DNA of 51,238 nt. Source: Bacteroidales bacterium (GTDB taxonomy: Bacteria > Bacteroidota > Bacteroidia > Bacteroidales > UBA10428). Below the pieces are notes generated by a model, which saw only the letters and a program-made list of their open reading frames with translations, was not told the origin of the DNA and ran no database searches. The stretch covers positions 1-51,238 of the forward strand of contig JAFGGU010000040.1 in the NCBI GenBank assembly GCA_016930375.1, written 5' to 3'. Every line of letters starts with the position of its first letter. The first letter of the stretch is position 1. Below, in pieces: positions 1 to 8,304 of this stretch. Both the position numbers and the translations under genes were made by a program.

Positions 1-22
1 ACCTTTTATCGAAAAACAATAT

Positions 23-50
23 TTTCAGGGTTGATAATTTCATATATTTG
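23..50 (+). promoter_or_regulatory. Putative rpiB promoter
   Basis: TATATTTG at 43-50 is a perfect TAnnTTTG -7 element of the bacteroidote type, with TTTC at 23-26, 16 bases upstream. Transcription would begin near 57, which rules out the ATG at 48 and supports the ATG at 75 as the start of rpiB. Confidence 0.5.
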
Positions 51-74
51 TTGAATGAAAACCCTGAAAATGCT

Positions 75-503
75 ATGAAAATTGCGATTGCCTGCGATCA
101 CGCCGGTTATGAAATGAAGATTGCTTTGGTCGGATACCTTCGGGGAAAGGGTTATGAGGTTAGCGATTTGGGTAGTTTTACGCCCGAGCCGGTAGATTAT
201 CCTGATTTTGGGCATGAGATTGCGCTGCATGTTTCAGCGAGAAAATCGGATTACGGAATATCACTTTGCGGAAGCGGAAATGGAATCAACATGACTGCCA
301 ACAAGCATCCTTTAATTCGCTCAGCGTTATGCTGGAATGAAGAAATAGCGGAACTTGCCCGAAAGCATAATGATGCCAATATTTGTGCATTACCGGCCAG
401 GTTCATCACCTTTGAGATGGCAGTGAAAATTGTAGACAGATTTTTAAGTTCCGATTTTGAAGGCGGAAGACACCAAAGAAGAATAAAAAAAATACCAGTT
501 TAA
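75..503 (+). CDS. rpiB: Ribose-5-phosphate isomerase B (RpiB/LacA family)
   Basis: This cytosolic enzyme interconverts ribose 5-phosphate and ribulose 5-phosphate in the non-oxidative pentose phosphate pathway. The 142-residue product has the family length. It starts with the CDHAG motif (C7, D8, H9) and carries the catalytic cysteine C65 in LCGSGNGINM, followed by ANK and the conserved HNDAN segment. The ATG at 75 is preferred over an in-frame ATG at 48, because the protein proper begins at MKIAIACDHAG and the earlier codon would lie upstream of the predicted transcription start. An Rrf2 regulator gene follows after 9 bases. Identification is secure; preference for ribose over allose phosphate cannot be read from sequence alone. 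Confidence 0.93.
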   Translation: MKIAIACDHAGYEMKIALVGYLRGKGYEVSDLGSFTPEPVDYPDFGHEIALHVSARKSDYGISLCGSGNGINMTANKHPLIRSALCWNEEIAELARKHNDANICALPARFITFEMAVKIVDRFLSSDFEGGRHQRRIKKIPV

Positions 504-512
504 TATTCACCT

Positions 513-947
513 ATGTTGTCGAATACAAGCAAATACGCAATTCGTGCGATGATTTATCTGGCCTTAAACGCGGATAAAGAAAACAAAATCGGAATAAAAA
601 AAATCTCCGGGGATTTGAAAATTCCTTCGCCTTTTCTTGCCAAGATTTTACAAATACTGGCAAAACATAAACTTCTGTCCTCTACAAAGGGTCCAAACGG
701 TGGTTTCGGATTGGGCAGGGATCCGAAAAAGATAACACTGTATGAGATTGTTACAGTAATTGATGGCGGTGACATCTTTGATAAGTGCCTCATTTCATTG
801 CGCTCCTGCAACGAAGAAAATATTCCCTGTCCCCTCCATCACATGTATGAACCCTTACGGCTTGAAATTAAAAAATTGTTCCAGCAGCAGGATATTGGCA
901 ATCTGGCAAATGACATCAAGAGTCAGAACCATATTTTGGCATTGTAA
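513..947 (+). CDS. Rrf2 family transcriptional regulator
   Basis: A small winged-helix DNA-binding protein of the family that includes IscR and NsrR. The N-terminal helix-turn-helix (about residues 1-65) shows the family signature: SKYAIRAMIYLA, then a recognition region ending in KGPNGGFGLGR. Three cysteines, C92, C99 and C106, have the spacing expected for an Fe-S cluster, so it may sense iron-sulfur status, nitric oxide or redox state. The 144-residue length is typical. It lies 9 bases after rpiB and is probably co-transcribed with it. Its last 32 bases overlap the 3' end of the opposing VanZ gene. The target genes are unknown. Confidence 0.85.
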   Translation: MLSNTSKYAIRAMIYLALNADKENKIGIKKISGDLKIPSPFLAKILQILAKHKLLSSTKGPNGGFGLGRDPKKITLYEIVTVIDGGDIFDKCLISLRSCNEENIPCPLHHMYEPLRLEIKKLFQQQDIGNLANDIKSQNHILAL

Positions 948-1320
948 ATTTTGCCAATGCTATTCCGGCCACCGATCCTAAGGTGTCAAAAATTAAATCG
1001 ATCAGATTGGCATTCCTGTTTAATGAAGCCAGGAGGAACTGAAGCATTTCGGTTGTCAGGGCGAGGGCCAGACTTATACCCAATGCCAGTGCCAGGGGTG
1101 ATTTCAGCGCATGGGATTTTCCCGCAGATTTTTTCAGATCATGAGAGAGAACTGCTGAAAAGACAAGGAACATTAAAAGATGAACCACAAGATCGGTAAA
1201 ACGTATTTCGAGTACGTCAAGCTTTTGCAATTCCGATGAAGGTATCAGGCATAAAACATAAATAAATATGCCTATGGCTATGGATTTCCAATATCGAAGT
1301 ATCATGGTGTGAAAATTCAT
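916..1320 (-). CDS. VanZ family membrane protein
   Basis: A 134-residue integral membrane protein resembling VanZ-like proteins, whose molecular role is mostly unknown (VanZ itself gives low-level teicoplanin resistance). Four hydrophobic segments are visible near residues 10-27, 43-60, 75-93 and 107-126. The characteristic TEMLQ segment and a following DLIFDTLGSVAGI resemble the family core (E.lQ...R..d..D...N..G). It lies 11 bases downstream of dnaG on the same strand and is probably the last gene of that transcript. Its 3' end overlaps that of the convergent Rrf2 gene by 32 bases. Confidence 0.75.
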   Translation of the reverse strand: MNFHTMILRYWKSIAIGIFIYVLCLIPSSELQKLDVLEIRFTDLVVHLLMFLVFSAVLSHDLKKSAGKSHALKSPLALALGISLALALTTEMLQFLLASLNRNANLIDLIFDTLGSVAGIALAKFTMPKYGSDS

Positions 1321-1331
1321 GCTATCAGTAA

Positions 1332-3278
1332 TCAGGATGGCGTTACAATGATTCTGTCACCTAATCCTTTTGATAAATTAATTTTTAGGTTATTTAACAC
1401 GATATATTTTACCTGCAACGCCTGTATCCGTTCTTCGTTTTTTTGTTCCTGCGCATGACGGAGATCTGCTTCTGTTTCTTTGAGAAGTTTCATGACCTTT
1501 TCGTTTTTAAACGCAAGGATGGCTTCAGGTACAATTTCTTTCAGGCGCATTTCTTCGGTTTCGAAGTAATTTTCGCGCCTTTTCCATATTTTACTCAGGT
1601 CATACGCAGAAGTGATGAGGTCTACCACTGCCTGTGCAAGCGTCTCATCAGGGTGTTTGATAAAGAGCTGATCGGATATCAATCCGTTCTGATCCCGGCA
1701 GGTGATAATTTCCTGGAAAAGGCGGTTGAATACCGGATGATGAAATTCAAGTTCATCCTGTTTGATTTCGTTCAGCATATATTCCAGAACCGTCGTTTCG
1801 GTTTCTGATCCTTCACCGGCATCAATCACAAATCGCTTTTCAGGATACAGGATCAGCAGCCTGATGACTTCTTTTTCGGCCGAATATTTGTCCGGAACAT
1901 GTTCAATTCTGGGGGTTGGAGAAGTGTCAGCATGTGCCGAAAAGTCACGGACATCAGCCTGTTTAACCTTTTGCTCATACCTGTTCCTGCGAAAGCGGGC
2001 AGTTTCGGAATACAACAATTTTTCATCCACATCCAGCAATTTGCTGCATTCGCGTATATAAACCGACCGCATGATACTTTCGGGAATAACAGATATCGAA
2101 CGTACAATTTCTGTTATCAGGGAAGCTTTTTTCAGTGGATCCTTTTCGGCATCACCCCGAAGAAGGTTTGTTTTGAATGTAATAAAATCGGTTTCGTTGG
2201 CCAGGATGAAATTGGCAAATGCCTGGGCATTGTTCTTACGGGCAAAAGAATCAGGGTCTTCTTGCATGGGAAGCAGAACAACCCTTACATTGAGTCCTTC
2301 TTCCAGCAGGAGATCAATTCCACGGACGGATGCTTTTATGCCGGCTTCGTCGCCGTCGTACAGAATCGTGACATTGTGTGTAAAACGCTTGATAAGCCTG
2401 ATTTGATTGAGCGTGAGTGATGTTCCTGAGGAAGCAACCACATTTTCTATTCCGGCCTGGTGCATGGATATTACATCGGTATACCCTTCCACCAGGTAAC
2501 ATTTGTCATTTTTCAGCACTGCCTGCCTGGCAAAGAACAGGCCGTAAAGGACATCGCTTTTATGATAGATTTCCGATTCAGGAGAATTGATATATTTTGC
2601 CACCTTATCGTCAGTTCGCATCACGCGACCTGCAAAACCCAAAATCTGCCCGCTCAGGCCATGAATCGGGAAAATAACCCTGCCATGAAAGCGGTCATAC
2701 GATTGATTCTCACGTTGAATGCTAAGGCCCGTTTTAACTAGATAGTCGGATTTATAACTTTTATCCAGGGCAGTTCGCGTAAATGCGTTTTTATCTTCCC
2801 TTGCATACCCGAGCTGGAACTTGTGGATGGTATCTTCCCGGAATCCTCTTTCATTGAAATAACTCAATCCGATGGCCTTTCCCTCCTGACTGTATAAGAC
2901 TTCCGAAAAATACTGACATGCGAATTGATTCACAGCAAGAAGGCTTTCCCGCTCGTTCTTTAATTCTTTCTCTTCAGCCGTCTCTTCTTTTTCAACGATC
3001 TCAATGTTGTATTTTCTGGCAAGATAATGCAGGGCATCGGGGTAGGATAACTTTTCATTTTCCATCAGGAAGGTAACCACATTACCACCTTTCCCGGTAC
3101 TGAAGCACTTAAAAATTCCTTTGGATGGACTTACAAAAAAAGAAGGGGTTTTTTCATTTTTAAACGGACTTAAACCCCGGAAGTTCTGGCCTGTTTTTTT
3201 TAAACTGACAAATTCTCCGATAACCTCAACAATATCAGCGGCGGCAAATATCCTTTCGATGGTAGCTTTATCAATCAT
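1332..3278 (-). CDS. dnaG: DNA primase DnaG
   Basis: Synthesises RNA primers at the replication fork. The 648-residue protein has an N-terminal CHC2-type domain (about 1-100), a TOPRIM catalytic core (about 255-345, with EGYTD, SSGTSLT and LYDGDEAGIKA) and a C-terminal helicase-interacting region. The zinc-binding site is degenerate: the positions normally Cys-His-Cys-Cys are S37, K40, C58 and T61, so one ligand remains. To my knowledge, loss of these ligands is widespread in parts of Bacteroidota, so this need not mean an inactive enzyme. The catalytic acidic residues of TOPRIM are intact. It is co-directional with hemerythrin and LuxR genes upstream and VanZ downstream. Confidence 0.95.
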   Translation of the reverse strand: MIDKATIERIFAAADIVEVIGEFVSLKKTGQNFRGLSPFKNEKTPSFFVSPSKGIFKCFSTGKGGNVVTFLMENEKLSYPDALHYLARKYNIEIVEKEETAEEKELKNERESLLAVNQFACQYFSEVLYSQEGKAIGLSYFNERGFREDTIHKFQLGYAREDKNAFTRTALDKSYKSDYLVKTGLSIQRENQSYDRFHGRVIFPIHGLSGQILGFAGRVMRTDDKVAKYINSPESEIYHKSDVLYGLFFARQAVLKNDKCYLVEGYTDVISMHQAGIENVVASSGTSLTLNQIRLIKRFTHNVTILYDGDEAGIKASVRGIDLLLEEGLNVRVVLLPMQEDPDSFARKNNAQAFANFILANETDFITFKTNLLRGDAEKDPLKKASLITEIVRSISVIPESIMRSVYIRECSKLLDVDEKLLYSETARFRRNRYEQKVKQADVRDFSAHADTSPTPRIEHVPDKYSAEKEVIRLLILYPEKRFVIDAGEGSETETTVLEYMLNEIKQDELEFHHPVFNRLFQEIITCRDQNGLISDQLFIKHPDETLAQAVVDLITSAYDLSKIWKRRENYFETEEMRLKEIVPEAILAFKNEKVMKLLKETEADLRHAQEQKNEERIQALQVKYIVLNNLKINLSKGLGDRIIVTPS

Positions 3279-3319
3279 GATGCGTGCAATACGGAAAATT
3301 TCTATTCAAAGGTGCTAAA

Positions 3320-3907
3320 TTAAAATGAAATGAGTTTGTGAATAATGGCATATACAGTAAGTCCGGCTATTGTTTTAATACCCAGCTTGGATGTGATGTT
3401 TTTCCGGTGAGTTATCACCGTATGGGAACTTATGTAGAGCTTTTCGGCAATTTCCTTGTTGGTCATGCCAATTGCCACAAGCTTCAAAACATCTTTCTCA
3501 CGTTCACTGATCACTTCAGGTTGATCGCAAGCAGGATCAGGTTTTACAAGCTCCCTAACCTGTTTTTCCAGTTTCCTGAGAATGACTTTTTCATTGTCGT
3601 CAGGTTCAAGGATTTCATGGAAGTCATTGTAAAACCTGGAATTCATACCGGTATCCTGAATTAATACCCGCCGGATTTGCGCACTTTTTGAAAAGATCTT
3701 CCCTGTCACTTCCGGGGAACAGGAATTAAGAAAAAAATTGCTGATAATTAGCAGGTTTTTAGGTTCATTTTGCAGGTGTCGGATCAGTTTTTCTGCCTGA
3801 AAAACTTCACGAAAAACGAAAGAAAAGCCTGTCTGTTTCAGTATGGCCATTATACCTGACCGGGTCAGTTGAGATGGTTCAGCAATAATGACGTGGGCGT
3901 TTTTCAT
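3320..3907 (-). CDS. LuxR-type regulator with degenerate receiver domain
   Basis: A 195-residue protein with a C-terminal LuxR/NarL helix-turn-helix (about 130-190; SEREKDVLKLVAIGMTNKEIAEKLYISSHTVITHRKN read in two pieces). The N-terminal 120 residues fold like a response-regulator receiver, but the acidic pocket is reduced to one Glu (E10) and the phosphoacceptor position lies in IISNFF, where no Asp is present. It therefore cannot be controlled by ordinary phosphotransfer and is an atypical receiver. It begins 5 bases after the hemerythrin gene, so the two are very probably translated from one message. It may respond to the hemerythrin partner or to a small ligand; this is inference. Confidence 0.8.
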   Translation of the reverse strand: MKNAHVIIAEPSQLTRSGIMAILKQTGFSFVFREVFQAEKLIRHLQNEPKNLLIISNFFLNSCSPEVTGKIFSKSAQIRRVLIQDTGMNSRFYNDFHEILEPDDNEKVILRKLEKQVRELVKPDPACDQPEVISEREKDVLKLVAIGMTNKEIAEKLYISSHTVITHRKNITSKLGIKTIAGLTVYAIIHKLISF

Positions 3908-3912
3908 GGCAA

Positions 3913-4650
3913 TCAGACAGTTGCGTGTTCAATAAGCCATTTTTCCATATATTTTACTTTGGGCACCAACACTTTATCCTCAATTCTGGCGTGATCCTTC
4001 AGGTCAGTTTCGAGCCGGAAAAGTTCAACCAGCACAGCGTGACAAAGCTGCAGATCCACAGGCAAAGGCAGGTATTTGATCAGAATGTTTTTTAAATCAA
4101 ATAACTTATCCTCAACATTATCATGTTCATTTTCAAAATCTTCCATGGAATAGGCATGGATTAGCCGGACAATTTCCCTGGTAGGTTTTTGTGATGTGAA
4201 AGCTGCTTCAACCGTAAAAACATAGGGGTATACTTTCTCTTCCTCACGGTCGATATGGACGGTCAGTTCATTTTTGTATTCAACAAAAAACCCGTTTATC
4301 AGTTGAAGCGTTTCTGAACCAATGCCCTGAAAGGAATCAATCATTTGACGCAACAAATCCTCGATAAGGGGAATTTTAGTGTGCAAATAGTAATCATGTG
4401 ATTTACGGAGATATTCAATGATCAATTCCAGTGAAAATCCCTGCAGGTGCTTTTGAGGGAAATAATCCTTATTGTAATAAGAATTCAGAATTTCGAGAAA
4501 GAAATTGGTCTCCACTCCCTGTTTCCTGCACACCTGTTCAATGGTTTTATCCCCAAAACCAAGGCTTATTCCAAAACGTGATACAATGGGCAACAAATGA
4601 TAATCCAGATGGATCACCTCTGCCATTTTCATATTGCTCTGAATCAACAT
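3913..4650 (-). CDS. Hemerythrin-domain protein, RIC/YtfE/ScdA-like
   Basis: A 245-residue protein with an N-terminal part (about 10-60) resembling the ScdA_N/DUF542 domain and a C-terminal hemerythrin four-helix bundle. Candidate di-iron ligands are H85, H132 with E136, H176, and H220 with E224; this matches the H, HxxxE, H, HxxxE pattern of YtfE. The Cys pair typical of the DUF542 domain is replaced (FGISLGFGDKT). YtfE-like proteins repair or donate iron to damaged Fe-S clusters or handle nitric oxide; here oxygen or NO sensing is equally possible. The gene is 5 bases upstream of a LuxR-type gene, and similar pairs occur in Bacteroidota. The start could also be M7 or M9. Confidence 0.8.
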   Translation of the reverse strand: MLIQSNMKMAEVIHLDYHLLPIVSRFGISLGFGDKTIEQVCRKQGVETNFFLEILNSYYNKDYFPQKHLQGFSLELIIEYLRKSHDYYLHTKIPLIEDLLRQMIDSFQGIGSETLQLINGFFVEYKNELTVHIDREEEKVYPYVFTVEAAFTSQKPTREIVRLIHAYSMEDFENEHDNVEDKLFDLKNILIKYLPLPVDLQLCHAVLVELFRLETDLKDHARIEDKVLVPKVKYMEKWLIEHATV

Positions 4651-4673
4651 ATGCCTTCAGATAAAATTCAGGG

Positions 4674-5210
4674 TTAGAAATGTACAATGGATGTAACATC
4701 AAAAGGGGGCGAAAGTTTCTGCCGGCCTTTCAAAAAGTCAAGTTCAATGATGAAACTGCAATAAGCCTGCCGGATGTTAAAGCGCCCGATCAGATCGAGA
4801 GCAGCCATTGCGGTTCCACCTGTAGCCAGGAGATCGTCGTGAAGTAAAACAACATCGTCCGGTTGAAGAGCATCCTGGTGTATTTCAAGGGCATCCTGAC
4901 CGTATTCAAGGTCATATGTTTTGGAATAGGTTTGAGAAGGCAGCTTTCCCGGCTTTCGGACAGGGACAAAGCCAGCACCAAGCCTGTATGCAAGGGCGCC
5001 ACCGGTTATAAAGCCCCGGGATTCAATGGCTACAACTTTAGTAATCCTGTTCTTCCGGTAATGGTCAGCCATCTGATCCACGATCATTTGCAGAAGGAGG
5101 GGCTGTTGGATGGCAGTGGTGATGTCTTTAAACTGGATGCCTTTCACCGGAAAGTCAGGAATATTCCGGATGGATTCTTTTATGGTTTTAATGGCGGATT
5201 CGGAAATCAT
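4674..5210 (-). CDS. apt: Adenine phosphoribosyltransferase
   Basis: Salvages adenine to AMP using PRPP. The 178-residue product has the family length and order: the substrate-loop region FPVKGIQFKDITT near residues 20-32, then ESRGFITGGALAYRLG, then the PRPP-binding motif DDLLATGGTA. The in-frame reading could extend 132 codons upstream, but that stretch lies antisense to the kinase gene and has no Apt homology; the ATG at 5210 gives the normal N terminus. A promoter with both elements lies just upstream. The hemerythrin gene follows 23 bases after the stop on the same strand. Confidence 0.94.
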   Translation of the reverse strand: MISESAIKTIKESIRNIPDFPVKGIQFKDITTAIQQPLLLQMIVDQMADHYRKNRITKVVAIESRGFITGGALAYRLGAGFVPVRKPGKLPSQTYSKTYDLEYGQDALEIHQDALQPDDVVLLHDDLLATGGTAMAALDLIGRFNIRQAYCSFIIELDFLKGRQKLSPPFDVTSIVHF

Positions 5211-5227
5211 GAATAAGGATTTATTTG

Positions 5228-5257
5228 TAAAAATAAATGAATTTAGTGTACCACAAA
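5228..5257 (-). promoter_or_regulatory. Putative apt promoter
   Basis: Read on the minus strand: TTTG (5257-5254), 18 bases, then TATTTTTA (5235-5228), one mismatch from TAnnTTTG. This places transcription start about 15 bases before the apt ATG at 5210. It is divergent from the kinase promoter about 30 bases away. Confidence 0.5.
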
Positions 5258-5285
5258 CAGAAGGCATGAGTTTAAAATTTCTGGC

Positions 5286-5314
5286 TTTGAAATGTAAAAA
5301 ATTGCGTATATTTA
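5286..5314 (+). promoter_or_regulatory. Putative promoter of the cytidylate-kinase-like gene
   Basis: TTTG at 5286-5289, 17 bases, then TATATTTA at 5307-5314 (one mismatch from TAnnTTTG). Transcription would start near 5320, so the ATG at 5344 with a leader of about 24 bases is preferred over the ATG at 5323. Confidence 0.5.
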
Positions 5315-5343
5315 TAGAATAGATGACATTTATCAGCTTAACC

Positions 5344-6036
5344 ATGAACATTGACTTGCTAAAATATACATCGGATCGGATCCAGGAGGAAGATGGCCGG
5401 TACAAAGAACCGGGTCCGGTGATCACGATTTCAAGAGAGTATGGATGTCCTTCAAAAATCATTGCAGCAAGACTTTCCGAAGAACTAACCCGAAAAATGT
5501 TTGTGAAAGGCAAGGAAGTCAAATGGAAATATGTTACCAAGGAAATCATGGCCGAAGCTGCCAGGGCTCTTGAAGTGGATCCTGAAAAAATAAAGTATGT
5601 GTTCAACTATGAGCAGAAAAGCATGGTTGATGACATTATTTCAGCTCAGTTCAACAAATATTACAAGAGCGAAAGAAAAATACGGAACACCATTGCCAAA
5701 GTAATACGCAATATGGCCTATGAAGGGCATGTAATCATTGTCGGACGGGGTGGGGTTGCCCTTACGCATGACATCCCCAAATCCTTGCATATTATGCTGG
5801 AAGCTCCGCTGGAATGGAGGACATTGCGTGTTGCCGAAAACTATCACATGACCCAGGAGGAAGCCAAAAAATCAGCCCTTGAAATAGACAAAAAAAGAAA
5901 GGAATTTCGGGAATACTTCCAGGGCAAAGAATCAGATTACACCCGCTTTGATCTGACTTTTAACTGTATGGCTTTCACGATCGAGGAAATAGTGCACATC
6001 ATTTTAAAAGCGGCAGAGATTAAGAGACTTTTCTAA
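5344..6036 (+). CDS. Cytidylate kinase-like family protein
   Basis: A 230-residue nucleotide-kinase-fold protein of the Cytidylate_kin2 type. The N-terminal ITISREYGCPSKIIAARLSEEL takes the place of a P-loop; the usual glycine-rich stretch is altered (GCPSK), as is common in this subfamily. VIIVGRGG near residue 132 and the following arginine-rich region (WRTLRVAENY, KKRKEFREYF) resemble the NMP-binding and lid segments. It is distinct from the housekeeping Cmk; substrate is unknown. The upstream ATG at 5323 would add 7 residues but is almost leaderless relative to the predicted promoter. Transcribed divergently from apt. Confidence 0.78.
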   Translation: MNIDLLKYTSDRIQEEDGRYKEPGPVITISREYGCPSKIIAARLSEELTRKMFVKGKEVKWKYVTKEIMAEAARALEVDPEKIKYVFNYEQKSMVDDIISAQFNKYYKSERKIRNTIAKVIRNMAYEGHVIIVGRGGVALTHDIPKSLHIMLEAPLEWRTLRVAENYHMTQEEAKKSALEIDKKRKEFREYFQGKESDYTRFDLTFNCMAFTIEEIVHIILKAAEIKRLF

Positions 6037-6058
6037 TTGGGTTTCTGCGGATACAGGA

Positions 6059-6730
6059 TTATCTTTCTACCTCTTCAACAGCGCGATTCAGAAATGCGTT
6101 GAAAGGTTTCATGGCTTTGAATACCTCACGGACTTCCTGCATGAAAGTTGGTTTCCAGTAAATGGCATCGGGTTCGTATTTAGCAACTGTGTAATGCTTG
6201 TATTTCAGGTATTCTATATCCGGAAAATCTTTTGGAAACCCTTTGGGAGCTGTTTTAAGCTTTTCTTCCCACAGGTTGCCTCCAAAATGCTTTTGAAAAG
6301 AAGGTTCAGCAAGAATGGCCCTGAACTCTTCTGTGTTTTCGTAAATTTCCTCCCGTATCGATTTCAGCATTGGCCCGGAAGGCATATAAATACCACCGGC
6401 CAGAAAACATTCCCCGGGTTCAACATGAATATAATATCCTGCATGGATGCCTTTGCGACCCCCATTAGCAATAAACGCACCAAAATTATTTTTATAGGGC
6501 ATTTTATCATTCGAAAACCGGATATCGCGGTTTATTCTGAAAATGGATGCTTTGGCGGTGGTTTGCGCGGATTCGCGGTCGAACAGACTTATCTCTCCTA
6601 TTACAGCATGTATAAACTGCTCAAAATCATTCCTCAGTGCTTTATAGCGGGGTCGATTTTCATCGAACCATTCCTTGTGATTATTCACTTTTAATTCCTT
6701 TAGAAACAGGAAGGTCTCCTTACTGATCAT
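6059..6730 (-). CDS. DUF2461 family protein
   Basis: A 223-residue cytosolic protein matching the DUF2461 (TIGR02453) family, which is widespread and has no assigned biochemical function. Recognisable features are the N-terminal LKELKVNNHKEWFDENRPRY, the central IFRINRDIRFSNDKMPYKNNFGAFI and GGRKGIHAGYYIHVEPG, and the C-terminal KYEPDAIYWKP-type segment. Length is typical. It ends 22 bases after the convergent kinase-like gene and is transcribed divergently from ispD. Nothing in the context points to a role. Confidence 0.85.
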   Translation of the reverse strand: MISKETFLFLKELKVNNHKEWFDENRPRYKALRNDFEQFIHAVIGEISLFDRESAQTTAKASIFRINRDIRFSNDKMPYKNNFGAFIANGGRKGIHAGYYIHVEPGECFLAGGIYMPSGPMLKSIREEIYENTEEFRAILAEPSFQKHFGGNLWEEKLKTAPKGFPKDFPDIEYLKYKHYTVAKYEPDAIYWKPTFMQEVREVFKAMKPFNAFLNRAVEEVER

Positions 6731-6805
6731 GACTCATGTATTAATTAAACATGCTGTGGTGAAAAGCGCTGAGGTTTTTGTAAATTTAGGACAATAATTA
6801 CAGAA

Positions 6806-7480
6806 GTGACAAGACCTGTGGAAAAAATCGCCTTAATTGTTGCAGGAGGAGCCGGAAACCGTATGAAAACCGGTATTCCAAAGCAATTTCTGCTTTTAAA
6901 GGGATATCCGGTGTTGATGCATACACTGGATGTTTTTTACCGTTATGACCAGGGTATGCGGATTATCCTCGTATTGCCGGAAACCGAGATACCTGCCTGG
7001 AAAAGACTCTGCGAAGATTACGGATTCCAGATCGGACATGAAATTGTGGCCGGAGGAGAAACGCGATTTCACTCGGTGAAACGCAACCTGGCTAAAATTC
7101 CCGACCAATGCCTGGTGGCTGTGCATGATGGCGTCAGGCCACTTGTAAGTGTATCTACCATTGACAGATGTTTTGCGACGGCCTTGAAATTCGGAAATGC
7201 CATACCCTGTATTGAGATTCCCGAAACCATGAGAAAATTAAGCAGAAAGGGGAGTGAACAGGTTGACCGTTATCGGTACAGGTTAATTCAAACTCCGCAG
7301 GTATTTGACAGCGAAGTTTTGAAAAAAGCCTACGCGCAGGAATACCGGAAACAATTCACCGATGATGCCGGAGTGGTAGAAAGTCTGGGCTATACTATCA
7401 ATCTGGTTGAAGGAAATCCTGAAAATATTAAAATTACGTACCCCCACGACCTGAAAGTGGCTACTGCCTTTTTACAGTAA
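6806..7480 (+). CDS. ispD: 2-C-methyl-D-erythritol 4-phosphate cytidylyltransferase
   Basis: Third step of the MEP isoprenoid pathway: couples methylerythritol phosphate to CTP. The 224-residue product has the nucleotide-binding loop VAGGAGNRM (residues 13-21) with K27 in PKQF, the VHDGVRPL motif, and DDAGVVE near residue 191. The start codon is a GTG at 6806; no better in-frame ATG lies near the conserved N terminus. A weak -7-like TAAATTTA lies at 6781-6788. Another MEP gene, ispG, is in this window at 43.4 kb, so the organism makes isoprenoids by this route. Confidence 0.94.
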   Translation: MTRPVEKIALIVAGGAGNRMKTGIPKQFLLLKGYPVLMHTLDVFYRYDQGMRIILVLPETEIPAWKRLCEDYGFQIGHEIVAGGETRFHSVKRNLAKIPDQCLVAVHDGVRPLVSVSTIDRCFATALKFGNAIPCIEIPETMRKLSRKGSEQVDRYRYRLIQTPQVFDSEVLKKAYAQEYRKQFTDDAGVVESLGYTINLVEGNPENIKITYPHDLKVATAFLQ

Positions 7481-7506
7481 ACCGTTTGAATGATTTTGCT
7501 GTATCA

Positions 7507-8193
7507 TCAGGGTTCGTACACTGAAATAATTCCGCCGGAAGTAGCATTGCTATTTATTTTTGACGGCTTGCCCTTGTAGGAAATAAATCCCTTTGAACTG
7601 GCTTGGGCATCAAGCTCTTCTTCTACATAAATTTTAGCCTTCCCCCCGGAAGATGCCTTGATTTTCGCTTTATCGCTCTCCAAATCATAGGCCGATAACG
7701 TACCTGAAGTTGCCACAACGATATCCTGTTCAGTGGCATAACCTTCGGCAGTAAGGAGGGCTCCCTCAATTATTTTCCCCGTCAGGTAACCAACATCTGA
7801 ATCCAGAAAAAGCATGCCACCGCTTTTTAAATCAACTTCCAGGGTATCTGTCTTGAAAAGTGAACCTGTACTCACATCGGCACCTCCGGTGACAGTTATT
7901 GCATTGATATTTACATAATTAAGTGTAACCGTCACCTTCTTTTTGGTGAAGGGTTCCCCATATATGCTGATGGTGAGAGTATTACCAACCACTTCGGTTT
8001 TGACAGCGGAGGCATCAATTCCCTGGACCCTGATATTGGCAGATTCCCGGGTTCCTTTTACCAGTCTGACAATCACCCTGTCGCCCACTTCAAGCCGGGT
8101 AAAGGAATTTAAACTGCGATCAACGGATTCCTGTGCCAGAAGACTGCTGAAAAACAAGGATAACAGCGTGAATAAATAGATCTTTCCATACAT
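7507..8193 (-). CDS. Exported DUF2807 (GIN domain) protein
   Basis: A 228-residue secreted protein. Residues 1-20 form a signal peptide (cleavage likely after LLAQ). The remainder consists of repeated short beta strands with alternating small residues (TSGTLSAYDLES, ASSGGKAKI, SSKGFISYKG), the pattern of the putative auto-transporter adhesin head GIN domain (DUF2807). Such proteins are common in Bacteroidota; function is unknown, often envelope-associated. It follows the SiaC-like gene by 111 bases on the same strand and converges on ispD, 26 bases from its stop. Confidence 0.83.
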   Translation of the reverse strand: MYGKIYLFTLLSLFFSSLLAQESVDRSLNSFTRLEVGDRVIVRLVKGTRESANIRVQGIDASAVKTEVVGNTLTISIYGEPFTKKKVTVTLNYVNINAITVTGGADVSTGSLFKTDTLEVDLKSGGMLFLDSDVGYLTGKIIEGALLTAEGYATEQDIVVATSGTLSAYDLESDKAKIKASSGGKAKIYVEEELDAQASSKGFISYKGKPSKINSNATSGGIISVYEP

Positions 8194-8304
8194 AAGGCTG
8201 CGAGGTTTTAATTACATCATCCTAGAATAATAACCCGAAATTCATTGAAAAAGTATGTGCTTTAGCGATAAGCCGGTAAAGAACAGGTTGTACTGAAATT
8301 TCAA

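Noticed and set aside
48-74. Earlier ATG for rpiB
   Set aside because: It lies upstream of the predicted transcription start (-7 element at 43-50), and the added residues do not belong to the family.
5211-5606. 132-codon N-terminal extension of Apt
   Set aside because: It is antisense to the kinase-like gene, has no Apt homology, and a good promoter lies inside it.
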